DNA from: MGML01 sp964493985
GTDB lineage: Bacteria > Chloroflexota > Dehalococcoidia > Dehalococcoidales > UBA2162
NCBI GenBank assembly: GCA_964493985.1
Contig: CAZBQL010000001.1
Span: 1 to 64,000, forward strand
DNA: 64,000 nucleotides
Reading direction: 5' to 3'
The position numbers were made by a program, and so were the translations under genes. Positions 25,362-34,790 of the stretch are shown here, one piece after another; within the stretch, counting starts at the first letter, position 1; every line of letters begins with the position of its first letter. The notes under the pieces were generated by a model that saw only the letters and a program-made list of their open reading frames with translations, made no database searches and had not been told where the DNA came from.

Positions 25362-25652
25362 ATGATCATATCGTTTGGAGATGATGCTACCGCCGCTCTC
25401 TACCATGGGAATGATGTTCGTCGTATTCGACGATTTCCTCCAGGCATAATAAACGTAGCTCTTCGTAAACTCGATATGCTTGACGCAGCTTATCGCTTAA
25501 ATGATTTGCGTGAGTCACCAGGGAACCGGTTAGAATTACTGAAGGGAGACCTCGCAGGTTATTATAGTATTCGAGTTAACGATCAATGGCGAATTATCTT
25601 TCGGTGGGTAGAGAATAATGCCCGCGACGCATCTCTTAGAGACTATCATTGA
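25362..25652 (+). CDS. higB: HigB-type toxin, RelE/ParE superfamily
   Basis: A 96-residue protein of the HigB group of ribosome-dependent mRNA endonucleases. Family features are the central LNDLRESPGNRLELLKGDLAGYYSIRVNDQWRI segment, with the conserved basic and aromatic residues, and the C-terminal HD-like DYH ending. The toxin-first order with a 13-bp gap before higA is typical of HigBA. It lies next to tRNA-Ala, a common insertion point for accessory DNA. Confidence 0.93.
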   Translation: MIISFGDDATAALYHGNDVRRIRRFPPGIINVALRKLDMLDAAYRLNDLRESPGNRLELLKGDLAGYYSIRVNDQWRIIFRWVENNARDASLRDYH

Positions 25653-25665
25653 GTGAGGAAAGAAA

Positions 25666-25953
25666 ATGTTACCAGAAAATCGAATCGCGACACATCCTGG
25701 AGAAATACTAAAAGCGGAGTTTCTTGACCCCCTCGGAGTTACCCAGGTAGCGCTTGCTCAACATATTGGAATACCCTTGCAAAGGATTAATGAGATAATT
25801 CGAGGCAAACGGGGTATTACGCCGGAGACAGCATGGCTGCTTTCCCAAGCGCTCGGTACGACACCTCAGTTTTGGATGAATCTACAAGACGCGTATGAAT
25901 TAACGAGCAAACGCCCAAAGCGAACAGTCGAGCGTTTAATTCAAGCGGCGTAA
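25666..25953 (+). CDS. higA: HigA-type antitoxin, XRE family
   Basis: A 95-residue HTH protein. The N-terminal IATHPGEILKAEFLDPLGVTQ is the HigA/VapI signature; the helix-turn-helix covers VALAQHIGIPLQRINEIIRGKRGITPE, followed by TAWLLSQALGTTPQFWMNLQ. It neutralises HigB and represses the operon. A GAGGAAAG ribosome-binding site precedes the ATG. Confidence 0.95.
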   Translation: MLPENRIATHPGEILKAEFLDPLGVTQVALAQHIGIPLQRINEIIRGKRGITPETAWLLSQALGTTPQFWMNLQDAYELTSKRPKRTVERLIQAA

Positions 25954-26220
25954 GCGAGGAATAAGCCATTTCTCGCAGACGAAAGCCCGGGATGTTCCGG
26001 ATGGATCGACTTGCGGACTCAACCTTTATGGTGATTGTGAGTCATATACTCAGGTTGAAGACCAAACTAAACTCCTTGCCAGTACTACCTATTGACACCT
26101 CAGTTCCACTGGACTTTACGATAGGCAGAATTATTTGAGCAGATATTATTTTCGTCTTAAACCAGGACACACTCCATTTCAGCAGGAATGGTTTATATTT
26201 CCCCATGACGATAGTAGAAT

Positions 26221-29200
26221 ATGGTCATGGAGAAAGATCTGAGCGTCCTGTCTCTTTTCCACCCGAACATAGCCCGGTGGTTCCTTGAAAAGGTTGGACA
26301 ACCGACCGAAGTACAGGAAGAAAGCTGGCAGCACATTTCGGATGGCGAACACGTCCTTATTACAGCGCCGACCGGAAGCGGCAAGACACTGGCTGCTTTT
26401 CTCTGGGCGATTAACCAGCTTTTAACCGGACAGTTTCCCACAGGGCACACGAGCATACTATATATCTCCCCCTTGAAAGCGTTGAACAATGACGTTCAGC
26501 GAAATCTGCTTGATCCTCTTAAAGAAGTCAGAGAAACCTTCAATAAATCAGGGAAGGATTTTCCGGAAATACGCGTGTTGACCCGTAGCGGTGATACGCC
26601 CCAGGCCGAACGGCACCGGATGCAGCGCCATCCACCGGAAATTCTCATTACTACACCGGAGAGTCTCAATCTGATGCTCAGTTCAGCCGGAGGCCGGTCT
26701 ATCCTGACGGGACTCAGGACAGTAATTCTTGATGAAGTCCACGGCGTGTTCGGAAACAAGCGTGGAGTGCATCTGATGACAGCAGTAGAGCGTCTCATTT
26801 TATTGTCCGGGGAGTTCCAGCGTATCTCCCTGTCGGCAACCATTCGCCCTCTGGAAACCGTTGCTGAATTCGTCGGGGGATTCACGGTCGAAGGAGATGA
26901 ACATTCTCCTGTTTACAGACCACGGTCCGTCTCGATCGTTCACTCCGATACAACAAAGCAGTATGACATCTCAGTACGGTCTGCCGAAAAAATAGAAGAA
27001 CAGGATTCAATCTGGGATGCTCTGACCATATCGTTCAAAGAAATTATCCGAAGAAACGACTCCACGCTGTTTTTTGCCAACAACAGGAGGTTGTGTGAAA
27101 GACTGGCGCTTAGACTCAATGATGGTGAAGAATCTCCCGTAGCCTACGTGCATCATGGTTCGCTTTCCCGTGAGGTACGCACCGAAGTTGAGCGTAAGCT
27201 GAGAGAAGGCGAACTACGCGCGGTCGTAGCTACCAATTCTCTGGAACTGGGTATCGATATCGGTTCATTGACTGAAGTCATACTGATTCAGTCCCCTCCA
27301 TCGGTATCATCGGCAATACAGCGTGTCGGTCGGGCCGGACACCAGGTAGGGGAAATCTGTCGAGGAGAGATATTCCCCACCCATTCGCAGGACCTCCTGG
27401 AAGCGGCAGTACTGGCTTCCGCCATTACGGAACATGACATGGAGAGCACCCAGCCTGTCCTGTGCCCTCTCGATGTACTGGCGCAAATTATTATCTCCAT
27501 GACGGGCGTTGAGAAATGGGATATCGACAGACTTTACACACAAATAACCGCCAGCTATCCCTACCGGTATTTGAAAAGAGAGCAGTTTGACCTGGTACTG
27601 AACATGCTGGCCGGACGATACGCCGAAGCTCGGGTCCGCGAGTTAAAGCAACGTGTTTCAATCGATCGACTGGATAACACGGTTGTTGCCGTTAAAGGAG
27701 CACTGCTCGCGCTGTATACGTCGGGTGGGATGATACCCGATCGCGGTTATTTCCACCTCCGCCACCAGGAAACCGGTTCTCTTATCGGAGAGCTTGATGA
27801 GGAATTCGTCTGGGAAGCCACTATCGGTCAGACGTTTGCCCTGGGGTCGCAGAACTGGAAAATAGAGCGCGTTACCCATAATGATGTCTTCGTGAGTCCC
27901 GGAAATCCCAGGATAATGGCGGCGCCCTTCTGGATTGGGGAGGAGAACTACCGTGACTTCCACTTCTCGGATCGTATCGGACGGTTCCTGGAAATCGCCA
28001 ACGACAGCCTGGATGACGCCGACTTTCCCGAAACGCTGCAAAAAAAATATCACATGGATGTTAATGCATCCGAGCAACTGGCTGACTTTCTAAATTTCCA
28101 GAAAGAAATGACCGGCTGCGATCTTCCTCACCGGCATCATATCGTTGTGGAGTACGTCAGCACTGGACCGGGAGAAGTGCCGGGGAACCAGCTTGTATTG
28201 CACACAACCTGGGGCGGTCGGGTCAACCGTCCGTTCGCCATGGCGTTGGACGCTGCCTGGGAAGAGAGTTATGGACAAAGACTTGAAATATATACCGGCA
28301 ATGATTGCATTGTCATACAGTTACCGCACGATGTCGAAGCCGATGAGGTACTTTCTCTGGTTACGAGCGCAACCGTTGAAAAACTCCTCCGAAAGCGGTT
28401 GGAAGGCTCCGGATTCTTCGGAGCCAGGTTCCGTGAGTGTGCCGGTCGTTCGTTACTCCTGACCCGTAATAAAATCGGCCAGAGAATGCCACTCTGGATG
28501 AACCGTATGCGTTCACAGAAACTTCTTGCTTCCGTCATGCAGTATGAAGACTTTCCCATTCTTCTGGAAGCGTGGCGTACGTGCCTGCAGGATGAATTTG
28601 ATATGGAAAGCATGAAACAGGTGCTGACCGAACTTGAAACGGGAAAAATCAAATGGTCGGTGACTCATACCGGCTATCCCAGTCCGATGGCACAGAGTCT
28701 TTCCTGGCGGCAGACTACTGAGTACCTTTACAGAACTGATGAGTTGAAAACAGATTCTACTTCCAGGCTACGCAGCGACCTTTTAAATCACGTGGTGTTT
28801 ACACCCGGAATCCGTCCTCCTGTCGACCGGGAGATGGTGGAGCAGTTCGAACTGAAACAGCAACGGCTCTCTCCCGGCTATTCGCCGGAGACACCGCGAG
28901 AACTGGTAGACTGGGTCAAAGAACGACTACTGGTACCGGTAGCTGAGTGGGAGCGCCTGTTACAGGCTATGAAAACCGACCATAAAACCGATATAAAAAA
29001 GTTACAGGAATCGCTTACAGAAAGACTGGCCTTGATAAATCCGCCGGCGGCATCGGAACAACTGGTAGTGGCACTGGAAACACTTCCTCGAATTACTCAA
29101 GCTTTCTACGGAGAACAGGACATTGCTATTGAATCACTGACAGGTCCTCAGAGTATATCGTACGACAGAGAGGATACTTCTTCAATTTTAGCCGAAGACA

Positions 29201-30732
29201 GTGATGAAATAATGACCGAAGTGCTTGTGGAATGGCTCCGGTATTACGGTCCGGTAACGTACGACTTTATTCAGACCGCACTCGGCATCGAGAAACAGCG
29301 CCTGTCTCTGGTGCTGGAAGACATCATCGACTCTCAGAAGGTAATCATGGGGTCGCTGGTAAAGGAAAGCACGGATGAATATATCTGTGACAGTGAGAAT
29401 TTTGAAATACTTCTCAGACTGGCACGGGCAAGCGCCATACCTGTCTTCGAGCCGTTGGATATAGAGTGGTTACCCCTTTTCCTGGCGCAGCATCAGGGAT
29501 TGACCGATACCGAGGATGAACTGGCATTCTTTATCGAAGAATTATTCAGGCGCATCGAACAGTTACTCTGTCTGCCGCTACCGGCAGCACTCTGGGAATC
29601 GGAGGTTCTGCCTGCCAGGCTCCACCAGTACTCTACTTCTTGGCTGGACAGTGCCGTGGGAGAAAGCAATCTTCGCTGGATAGGCAGTGAGAAACAACGA
29701 ATATCTTTTTGCTTTGAGTCTGATCTGGACCTGATGCAGGAAAATGATGCTAATGAAATAGATACAGAAGGACCTCTCAGCGATGATGGTGAACTTATCG
29801 ACGTGTTCCCCGGTAAGCTGGGTAAATATGATTTTTCCACCCTGCTCACCCAGTCCGGGTACCGGCCAGGCAAGCTTTCAGACTGTCTCTGGGATGCGGT
29901 GTGGCGGGGAAAGGTTACCAACGACACTGTCACCGCACTCCGTCGCGGAATAATGAACCGCTTTAAACCACCTGAGGTTAGCGTACCAACAACAGGCAGA
30001 CGTTTTCGCAGGAGGCGGACTACAGGCGGTCGACGTGGTTTCACACGCTGGAAGAATACCCTACCGTATGTCGGCAACTGGTTCCTGCTTCCCGATCCCG
30101 AACCGGATGAAGACCTGCTTGAGGCAGAAGAGCGGATAAAAGACCGGGTGAGACTTCTGCTTGACCGATACGGTATTCTCTTCAGGGAACTCCTGGAAAG
30201 AGAGCTGCCTGCTTTCCAGTGGAGAAACGTTTTCCGTGCCCTGCGGTTGATGGAACTGTCCGGAGAAGTACTGGCGGGGTATTTCTTCCATGGTATTCCC
30301 GGGCTCCAGTTCATCTCACACCAGGCTTTTCGCCGTCTGCAGCGAAAACTGCCTGGGGACGCCGTATACTGGATAAATGCCGCAGACCCGGCATCACTGT
30401 GCGGGACCAAGCTTGACTCGATAAAAGGCACCTTACCGAAACGAGTTACCGGTACTCACCTTGTCTATTACGGTACCAGGCTGGTAGCAGTATCCAGGCG
30501 GAACGGACGTGACCTGATATTTAACGTTTCTCCAGACGATCCTCACCTGCCTGAATACCTCGGTTTTCTGCGTCATATGTTGACCCGGCAATTTCAGCCA
30601 GTTCGCCAGATAACTATCGACACGATCAATGACGAGAAAGCAACAGGCAGTCCTTACCTGGATGTGCTCCGGACTTTTTTCGACGTCCAGCGCGACTACA
30701 AGAACGTTACTCTCTACCGAAAATCAGGCTGA
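26221..30732 (+). CDS. lhr: Lhr-type superfamily 2 helicase (full length)
   Basis: A 1503-residue ATP-dependent 3'-5' DNA translocase/helicase linked to DNA repair. The Lhr core has Walker A APTGSGKT near residue 50, DEVH near residue 170, motif III LSATIRP, ATNSLELGIDIG, and motif VI QRVGRAGHQ, then winged-helix and Lhr-specific domains. The long C-terminal half (residues about 880-1500) matches the extension of full-length bacterial Lhr and includes ELPAFQWRNVFRALRLMELSGE. The start may be either ATG at 26221 or 26227; no clear Shine-Dalgarno was seen. It is a single-gene unit. A basic R-rich stretch (TTGRRFRRRRTTGGRRG) lies near residue 1260. Confidence 0.93.
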   Translation: MVMEKDLSVLSLFHPNIARWFLEKVGQPTEVQEESWQHISDGEHVLITAPTGSGKTLAAFLWAINQLLTGQFPTGHTSILYISPLKALNNDVQRNLLDPLKEVRETFNKSGKDFPEIRVLTRSGDTPQAERHRMQRHPPEILITTPESLNLMLSSAGGRSILTGLRTVILDEVHGVFGNKRGVHLMTAVERLILLSGEFQRISLSATIRPLETVAEFVGGFTVEGDEHSPVYRPRSVSIVHSDTTKQYDISVRSAEKIEEQDSIWDALTISFKEIIRRNDSTLFFANNRRLCERLALRLNDGEESPVAYVHHGSLSREVRTEVERKLREGELRAVVATNSLELGIDIGSLTEVILIQSPPSVSSAIQRVGRAGHQVGEICRGEIFPTHSQDLLEAAVLASAITEHDMESTQPVLCPLDVLAQIIISMTGVEKWDIDRLYTQITASYPYRYLKREQFDLVLNMLAGRYAEARVRELKQRVSIDRLDNTVVAVKGALLALYTSGGMIPDRGYFHLRHQETGSLIGELDEEFVWEATIGQTFALGSQNWKIERVTHNDVFVSPGNPRIMAAPFWIGEENYRDFHFSDRIGRFLEIANDSLDDADFPETLQKKYHMDVNASEQLADFLNFQKEMTGCDLPHRHHIVVEYVSTGPGEVPGNQLVLHTTWGGRVNRPFAMALDAAWEESYGQRLEIYTGNDCIVIQLPHDVEADEVLSLVTSATVEKLLRKRLEGSGFFGARFRECAGRSLLLTRNKIGQRMPLWMNRMRSQKLLASVMQYEDFPILLEAWRTCLQDEFDMESMKQVLTELETGKIKWSVTHTGYPSPMAQSLSWRQTTEYLYRTDELKTDSTSRLRSDLLNHVVFTPGIRPPVDREMVEQFELKQQRLSPGYSPETPRELVDWVKERLLVPVAEWERLLQAMKTDHKTDIKKLQESLTERLALINPPAASEQLVVALETLPRITQAFYGEQDIAIESLTGPQSISYDREDTSSILAEDSDEIMTEVLVEWLRYYGPVTYDFIQTALGIEKQRLSLVLEDIIDSQKVIMGSLVKESTDEYICDSENFEILLRLARASAIPVFEPLDIEWLPLFLAQHQGLTDTEDELAFFIEELFRRIEQLLCLPLPAALWESEVLPARLHQYSTSWLDSAVGESNLRWIGSEKQRISFCFESDLDLMQENDANEIDTEGPLSDDGELIDVFPGKLGKYDFSTLLTQSGYRPGKLSDCLWDAVWRGKVTNDTVTALRRGIMNRFKPPEVSVPTTGRRFRRRRTTGGRRGFTRWKNTLPYVGNWFLLPDPEPDEDLLEAEERIKDRVRLLLDRYGILFRELLERELPAFQWRNVFRALRLMELSGEVLAGYFFHGIPGLQFISHQAFRRLQRKLPGDAVYWINAADPASLCGTKLDSIKGTLPKRVTGTHLVYYGTRLVAVSRRNGRDLIFNVSPDDPHLPEYLGFLRHMLTRQFQPVRQITIDTINDEKATGSPYLDVLRTFFDVQRDYKNVTLYRKSG

Positions 30733-30792
30733 ATACGGTCAACTCAGCTCCACGAGGTATTGTGTTTCATTCATTACATAATACTGGCTAGT

Positions 30793-32517
30793 CTAGACAC
30801 CAGCCGTTACATATTTTTTCTGATTTGCTGGAACGTGATACCTTGCTTTTGATGAATTTATACCGTCTCGTGTTTGATTTTGATTGTGAACCTTTTGCAG
30901 TATCATATTCCGGTATTTCATCAAGGATGCTGGATCATAATACAACGCATGATAGGCTGCGGGATTCACAGCTTCGTGTATAATACCTGTCGGTATCACG
31001 GCTGTACGAGTAAAGTATTTTATCCATTTATCCAGGTGGTAATACAGACCTGCGGTTGAGACCGCTGCCTTCACATCTTTTTTAACTCTGGATGTTATTC
31101 GCGGTTTTTCCGGCTCTATGTATCTCAGCCAAGAATCCGGCTGATAATAAAGTCCTCTGTTTTCAGGCCGGGGACCGATTTCCATTTCCTTAATACTATC
31201 AGTTTTCTCTTCAGTTGATTTCACTTTTATTGCATAATCGATTAGCTTTGGTATGATAGACAGGGCTACCAGCCCCCGGAAGATACCGGAAATCAGGAAA
31301 ATACTGAGAATTCTACTGCCGGAAATCGGAAATATCTCATCTAGTAAATATACACTGAGTAGTCCTCCAAGAAACATACAGAACAGGGTAAGGCTTTTAC
31401 TGTACATAATATATCTTAACTTCTTTTCGGGCGGTGCCAGTTTAAACAGGTAGTTTTGAGTACAGAGATCATAAGCTCCCCAGCAGAGTCCAGATATTGC
31501 CTGTATAAAAATAAAATATCCCAGATTGGAAAAGAAAAGCCAGCAAATGGGGATGAATGGAATAACACGGGAAACTAAGCTCAATACCTCGATGTTTCCC
31601 TTCCGATCAGCCAGCCGGCCCCAGAACGGCATACTGATTATCCTGGTGAAGTACTCCGTGCCTATGATAATGGTAAAGGAGAGGTATCCGAAATCGAGTT
31701 CCTTCAACATATATACGGCATAAAGCGGGCCGCTGAGGCTTATCGTAATACTGAAAAGAGAAGTGAAAAGGATAAACTTCGTCAAACGCCGTGTTTTCAG
31801 TTCCTTTATAAAATCGACAGTGCCGAAACCTGCCTGTTGCTGCTGTCCGGCAGCTCTCATATTGATTTTTGCGTCCTTCATAGACCAATAAATGCTGAAG
31901 TTAAGAAAAGCTGTAAGGAAAGCAATGAAAAAGATGAAACAAAATCCCGATATTGCACCGTTGGCGGACGAGTCAAGCAAGTATCCGAAAAGACAGAACG
32001 AACCAAGATAGAAACCACTTTTGATTGCCATGCGGCGTCCCAGATAACGCCCCATTATATCCTTCGGAATCATGTTTGAAAGCCAGTTATCCCGTTGAGT
32101 GGATAACAATACTGCGGGTACCAGGTTCAGTAGCCAGAGGAAAACAAACCCTAAAGGTGACACCGTGTTCGAAAAAAGCAAAAAAGATAATATCAGAGGT
32201 ATCCAGACGCAGACATTTATCAAAGCAAGTATAACAGCCCCTCTCTTAGTCAGACCGATACGTTCGATAAATACTGGCGCTTTAAGGCATATTATCGAGA
32301 GTAAAAGGTTGACCATAAGTGCCAGCAAGGAAACACTCTGAGCGTCAGCTCCCACGGCTATTACAGATGGTGACTGATAATTGATAGCAGCTTCTTCCAC
32401 GGCAGATGCTGCGGATTCGGCATGGAATTTTTTCAGATTGACCTTCGAGCCATCATCTTCTGATTTAGACGGCTCTCCTTGATCCTTTTTATTAGGTGTA
32501 ATATCAGACGTAGACGT
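30793..32517 (-). CDS. MFS-type membrane transporter; start codon unusual
   Basis: A major facilitator-like protein with about 11-12 hydrophobic segments, ending in a hydrophilic tail of about 120 residues containing repeated Y-Y-P-D/Y-H-L-D-K elements (GLYYQPDSWLRYIEPE, GLYYHLDKWIKYF, LYYDPASLMKY). The first conventional start is GTG at 32400, but the frame stays open upstream to 32557 with coding-like sequence (DITPNKKDQGEPSKSEDDG, then VNLKKFHAESAASA). A strong AGGAG (32525-32529) sits 7 bases before an in-frame ACG at 32517, taken here as the probable start. The substrate is unknown. From 32517 the protein is 574 residues, from 32400 it is 535. Confidence 0.7.
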   Translation of the reverse strand, partial: TSTSDITPNKKDQGEPSKSEDDGSKVNLKKFHAESAASAVEEAAINYQSPSVIAVGADAQSVSLLALMVNLLLSIICLKAPVFIERIGLTKRGAVILALINVCVWIPLILSFLLFSNTVSPLGFVFLWLLNLVPAVLLSTQRDNWLSNMIPKDIMGRYLGRRMAIKSGFYLGSFCLFGYLLDSSANGAISGFCFIFFIAFLTAFLNFSIYWSMKDAKINMRAAGQQQQAGFGTVDFIKELKTRRLTKFILFTSLFSITISLSGPLYAVYMLKELDFGYLSFTIIIGTEYFTRIISMPFWGRLADRKGNIEVLSLVSRVIPFIPICWLFFSNLGYFIFIQAISGLCWGAYDLCTQNYLFKLAPPEKKLRYIMYSKSLTLFCMFLGGLLSVYLLDEIFPISGSRILSIFLISGIFRGLVALSIIPKLIDYAIKVKSTEEKTDSIKEMEIGPRPENRGLYYQPDSWLRYIEPEKPRITSRVKKDVKAAVSTAGLYYHLDKWIKYFTRTAVIPTGIIHEAVNPAAYHALYYDPASLMKYRNMILQKVHNQNQTRDGINSSKARYHVPANQKKYVTAGV

Positions 32518-32559
32518 ATCGGTACTCCTGCCCTCTTCAGGGAGAAACGATATTAATTA

Positions 32560-32960
32560 TAACAAACACAATCTTGCTGCACCTAAACCGGTCTGAAGAG
32601 ATGGCAGCATATCCTCGGCTAAAATGAGTCACCTAATATACAATATCCTTCATTTTACTCACTATCTCAATACCAATATCATTCAAACCGACTGCTTTGT
32701 TATTATTGGGAATATATTCATGTTATAAATAAACAACATAGATATACAGGATGGTAATCCGTTCATGAGAACACTTCGGAAGTAATGGGTTTTTAACTTT
32801 CTAACTTGACCTTTATTTAAAAACTGTTAGCAAAGTACTGAAGGTTTATTATTTACATATTTGACCTCCTGCTCTTAATGAAATAGTATAATCACGCATG
32901 CATCCATAACGTGATTACCTGATACGATAATTCATGCGTAAAAATAACGAAGGAGGAATA
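32560..32960. other. Intergenic region upstream of the selenoprotein gene; alternative hairpins
   Basis: No gene seen in about 400 bp. Near the 3' end, ATCACG (32891-32896) can pair with CGTGAT (32910-32915), while the overlapping ACGCATG (32894-32900) can pair with CATGCGT (32933-32939). These helices exclude each other. A TATAAT (32887-32892) lies just upstream; its best -35 partner TTGACC is spaced too far (20 bp) unless TAGTAT is the true -10. A regulatory leader is possible. Confidence 0.35.
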
Positions 32961-34718
32961 ATGGCTACTACCTATAAATGTCTTAATCCTGTCGGTATAC
33001 AGGAACCGATTGAAGTGAAGTCGCTGGCACCGCGACTCGATACCATCGAAGGTAAGACCATCTATGTCTGCATCAACGCCGGTGGTGACCAGGATATCAC
33101 CATCCCGCTGTTGAAAAAACTGCCCGCGGACTATCCGAATGTAAACTGGGTAATAAAGAGGAAATTTGGCTTCAGCGCGGATCTTTCCGAAGAGGAGAAA
33201 AAGGACGCCGACGCACTTATTGCCGGGGTTATCTGGTGACATGGCGCGATCTGGGAACAGTTGTTCCAGGTAGCGGATGTTGAACAGTCGGGTATCCCCA
33301 CGGTATCGATGATATACGGCGACCAGACCGAGTGCTTCACGCAGGCAGGCCTGATGAGTGGTTCGCCCCATTTACGCCGCGTCCACGTATCACGCTCCAT
33401 GCAGGGTCCGGAAGATGTCGAAAGATTCCTGCCGATGGTGTTTGACGCCCTTACCAGACCGTTAACCGATGAAGAAGCAAAGGGCTATGTGCACACCATA
33501 AACCAGGACAGGATACTTTTCGAAGGAACCCTCGAAGAAGCGGAAGAATTTTACGCCCAGACCGAATATTACGACATACTTGGAGCCCCTATAGCTAAAT
33601 ACACTACCGGACTGCCTGTCGTGATTCCCACCGAAGAACGGGTAGCGGCAATGCTGAAAGGCACCAGCCATAAACCGGATGAACTCATTGTCCATCATAA
33701 AGAGCATTCGGCCTTCCTGTTCCAGAACAACACTAACAGGCCGATCGAAGGGAAAGGTTCTCCTGTTACTTTCAAACCCGTCAAACGCACGGCGACAGTT
33801 GAACAGGTCGCGGTTAACGCCGTAATGGCGGGATGTAAACCCGAGTATTTCCCGGTTGTCCTGGCAATCGCCGAAGCCGAAGGCGGTGGCAGCTACGACG
33901 GGCGTGGCGGTATGGCCATCTGTATCAGCGGACCTATCTCCAGGGAAATCAAGATGAATTTCGGGACCGGTATGTTCGGTCCCGGAAATTACGCCAACAG
34001 AAGCCTCGCCCATGCTTCCGAGTTAATGTGGCGTAACCTCGGCAACAATATCCCGCAGGTAACTAACTGCGGTATCGTAGGAACGCCCCTCTTCAACGTC
34101 TTTCCTGAGAACCTGGACGCCCTTCCCCCCGGATGGAAGGGACTGAATGAAGAATACGACTATAAAAAAGACGAGAGTATCATCTTCTGCATGCAGATAG
34201 GTACCGGTGGAGGGGTTTCGATAGGTCGCACAACCTTCTCTCCCGGCGGCTACCGTGCCTTCCAGAAGAGTGGCCACGGCGGTATTGCCCGTCGACTTGG
34301 TGTAAAAGGCGTTCCCGGTCCTAAGAACTGGATCCCGTATATACTTCCCGAATTCTGGCCCGGCAGTTCGGGCGGTATCACCTTCTGGATGCTTCCCCAG
34401 ATGGCACAGCACCTCTATGAAGCCGGTTTCAAGAGTAAAGACGAAGTCTATGAGTGGATTCAGAAGAACAGCTATATATCGGTAAAGGAATACCGTACTC
34501 AATCATGGGCGGATGTAAACACTGCCTCGTGGACAGGTATCGAGCCTACCTCCGGCAAACCGTGGAAAGAACTTCCTGAAGACTACATGGTCCCGATGGT
34601 TTCCGACCCCTGGCAAAACTGTATCATTGTCTGCGGTGCCGGTGAAGAAAGTACACACTGGATCGGCGGTCGAAGCCCTGGAATGGAAGCCGTCCACAGC
34701 ATCGACGCCTGGCGATAA
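32961..34718 (+). CDS. Probable selenoprotein (in-frame UGA at codon 93), UGSC-like family
   Basis: The frame starts at ATG 32961 after AGGAGG and runs to 34718, interrupted only by TGA at 33237-33239 (codon 93). Translation around it reads ALIAGVIW-U-HGAIWEQL, and protein-like sequence continues in the same frame for 492 further codons, 585 residues in all. A SECIS-like hairpin begins six bases after the UGA. The layout (an N-terminal Rossmann-like half, the U residue in a loop, then a GIPTVSMI strand) resembles the UGSC (seleno)protein family as I know it, although the residues after U differ (HGA not GSC). The C-terminal part contains RTATVEQVAVNAVMAGCKPEYFPVV in segments. If UGA is not recoded, two separate ORFs (32961-33239 and 33261-34718, TTG start) result. 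Function unknown; a redox role is inferred. Confidence 0.75.
33245..33275 (+). promoter_or_regulatory. Candidate bacterial SECIS hairpin
   Basis: Directly downstream of the UGA, bases 33245-33247 pair with 33273-33275 and, after one G-A mismatch, 33249-33254 pair with 33266-33271. A bulged G33255 and A-U pairs at 56-65 and 57-64 extend the stem to an apical loop CAGUUG (33258-33263). The loop begins 18 nt after the UGA and contains a GU, within the range known for bacterial SelB-binding elements. Confidence 0.6.
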
Positions 34719-34740
34719 TATCAACGGACAATAAAGTTAA

Positions 34741-34772
34741 AGAAGCCTGCCGGATAATCGGCAGGCTTCTTC
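34741..34772. terminator. Bidirectional intrinsic terminator after the selenoprotein gene
   Basis: An 11-bp perfect stem GAAGCCTGCCG / CGGCAGGCTTC (34742-34752, 34759-34769) with T-rich flank on the plus side and A-rich flank on the other; the minus-strand membrane protein ends at 34791. Confidence 0.85.
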
Positions 34773-34790
34773 TCTTCCCAAACAATGAGA

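Noticed and set aside
25152..26220. Integrative element at tRNA-Ala
   Set aside because: No integrase, no duplicated tRNA 3' end and no direct repeats were found; only HigBA is present.
29493..30431. 312-residue minus-strand frame inside the Lhr gene
   Set aside because: Serine/arginine-rich shadow of the helicase's codon usage, without motif or ribosome-binding site.
33237..33261. Reading the UGA as a true stop, with a second gene starting at TTG 33261
   Set aside because: The TTG has no Shine-Dalgarno and both parts align as one continuous fold; the hairpin after the UGA and the same frame favour recoding. A sequencing error remains possible.
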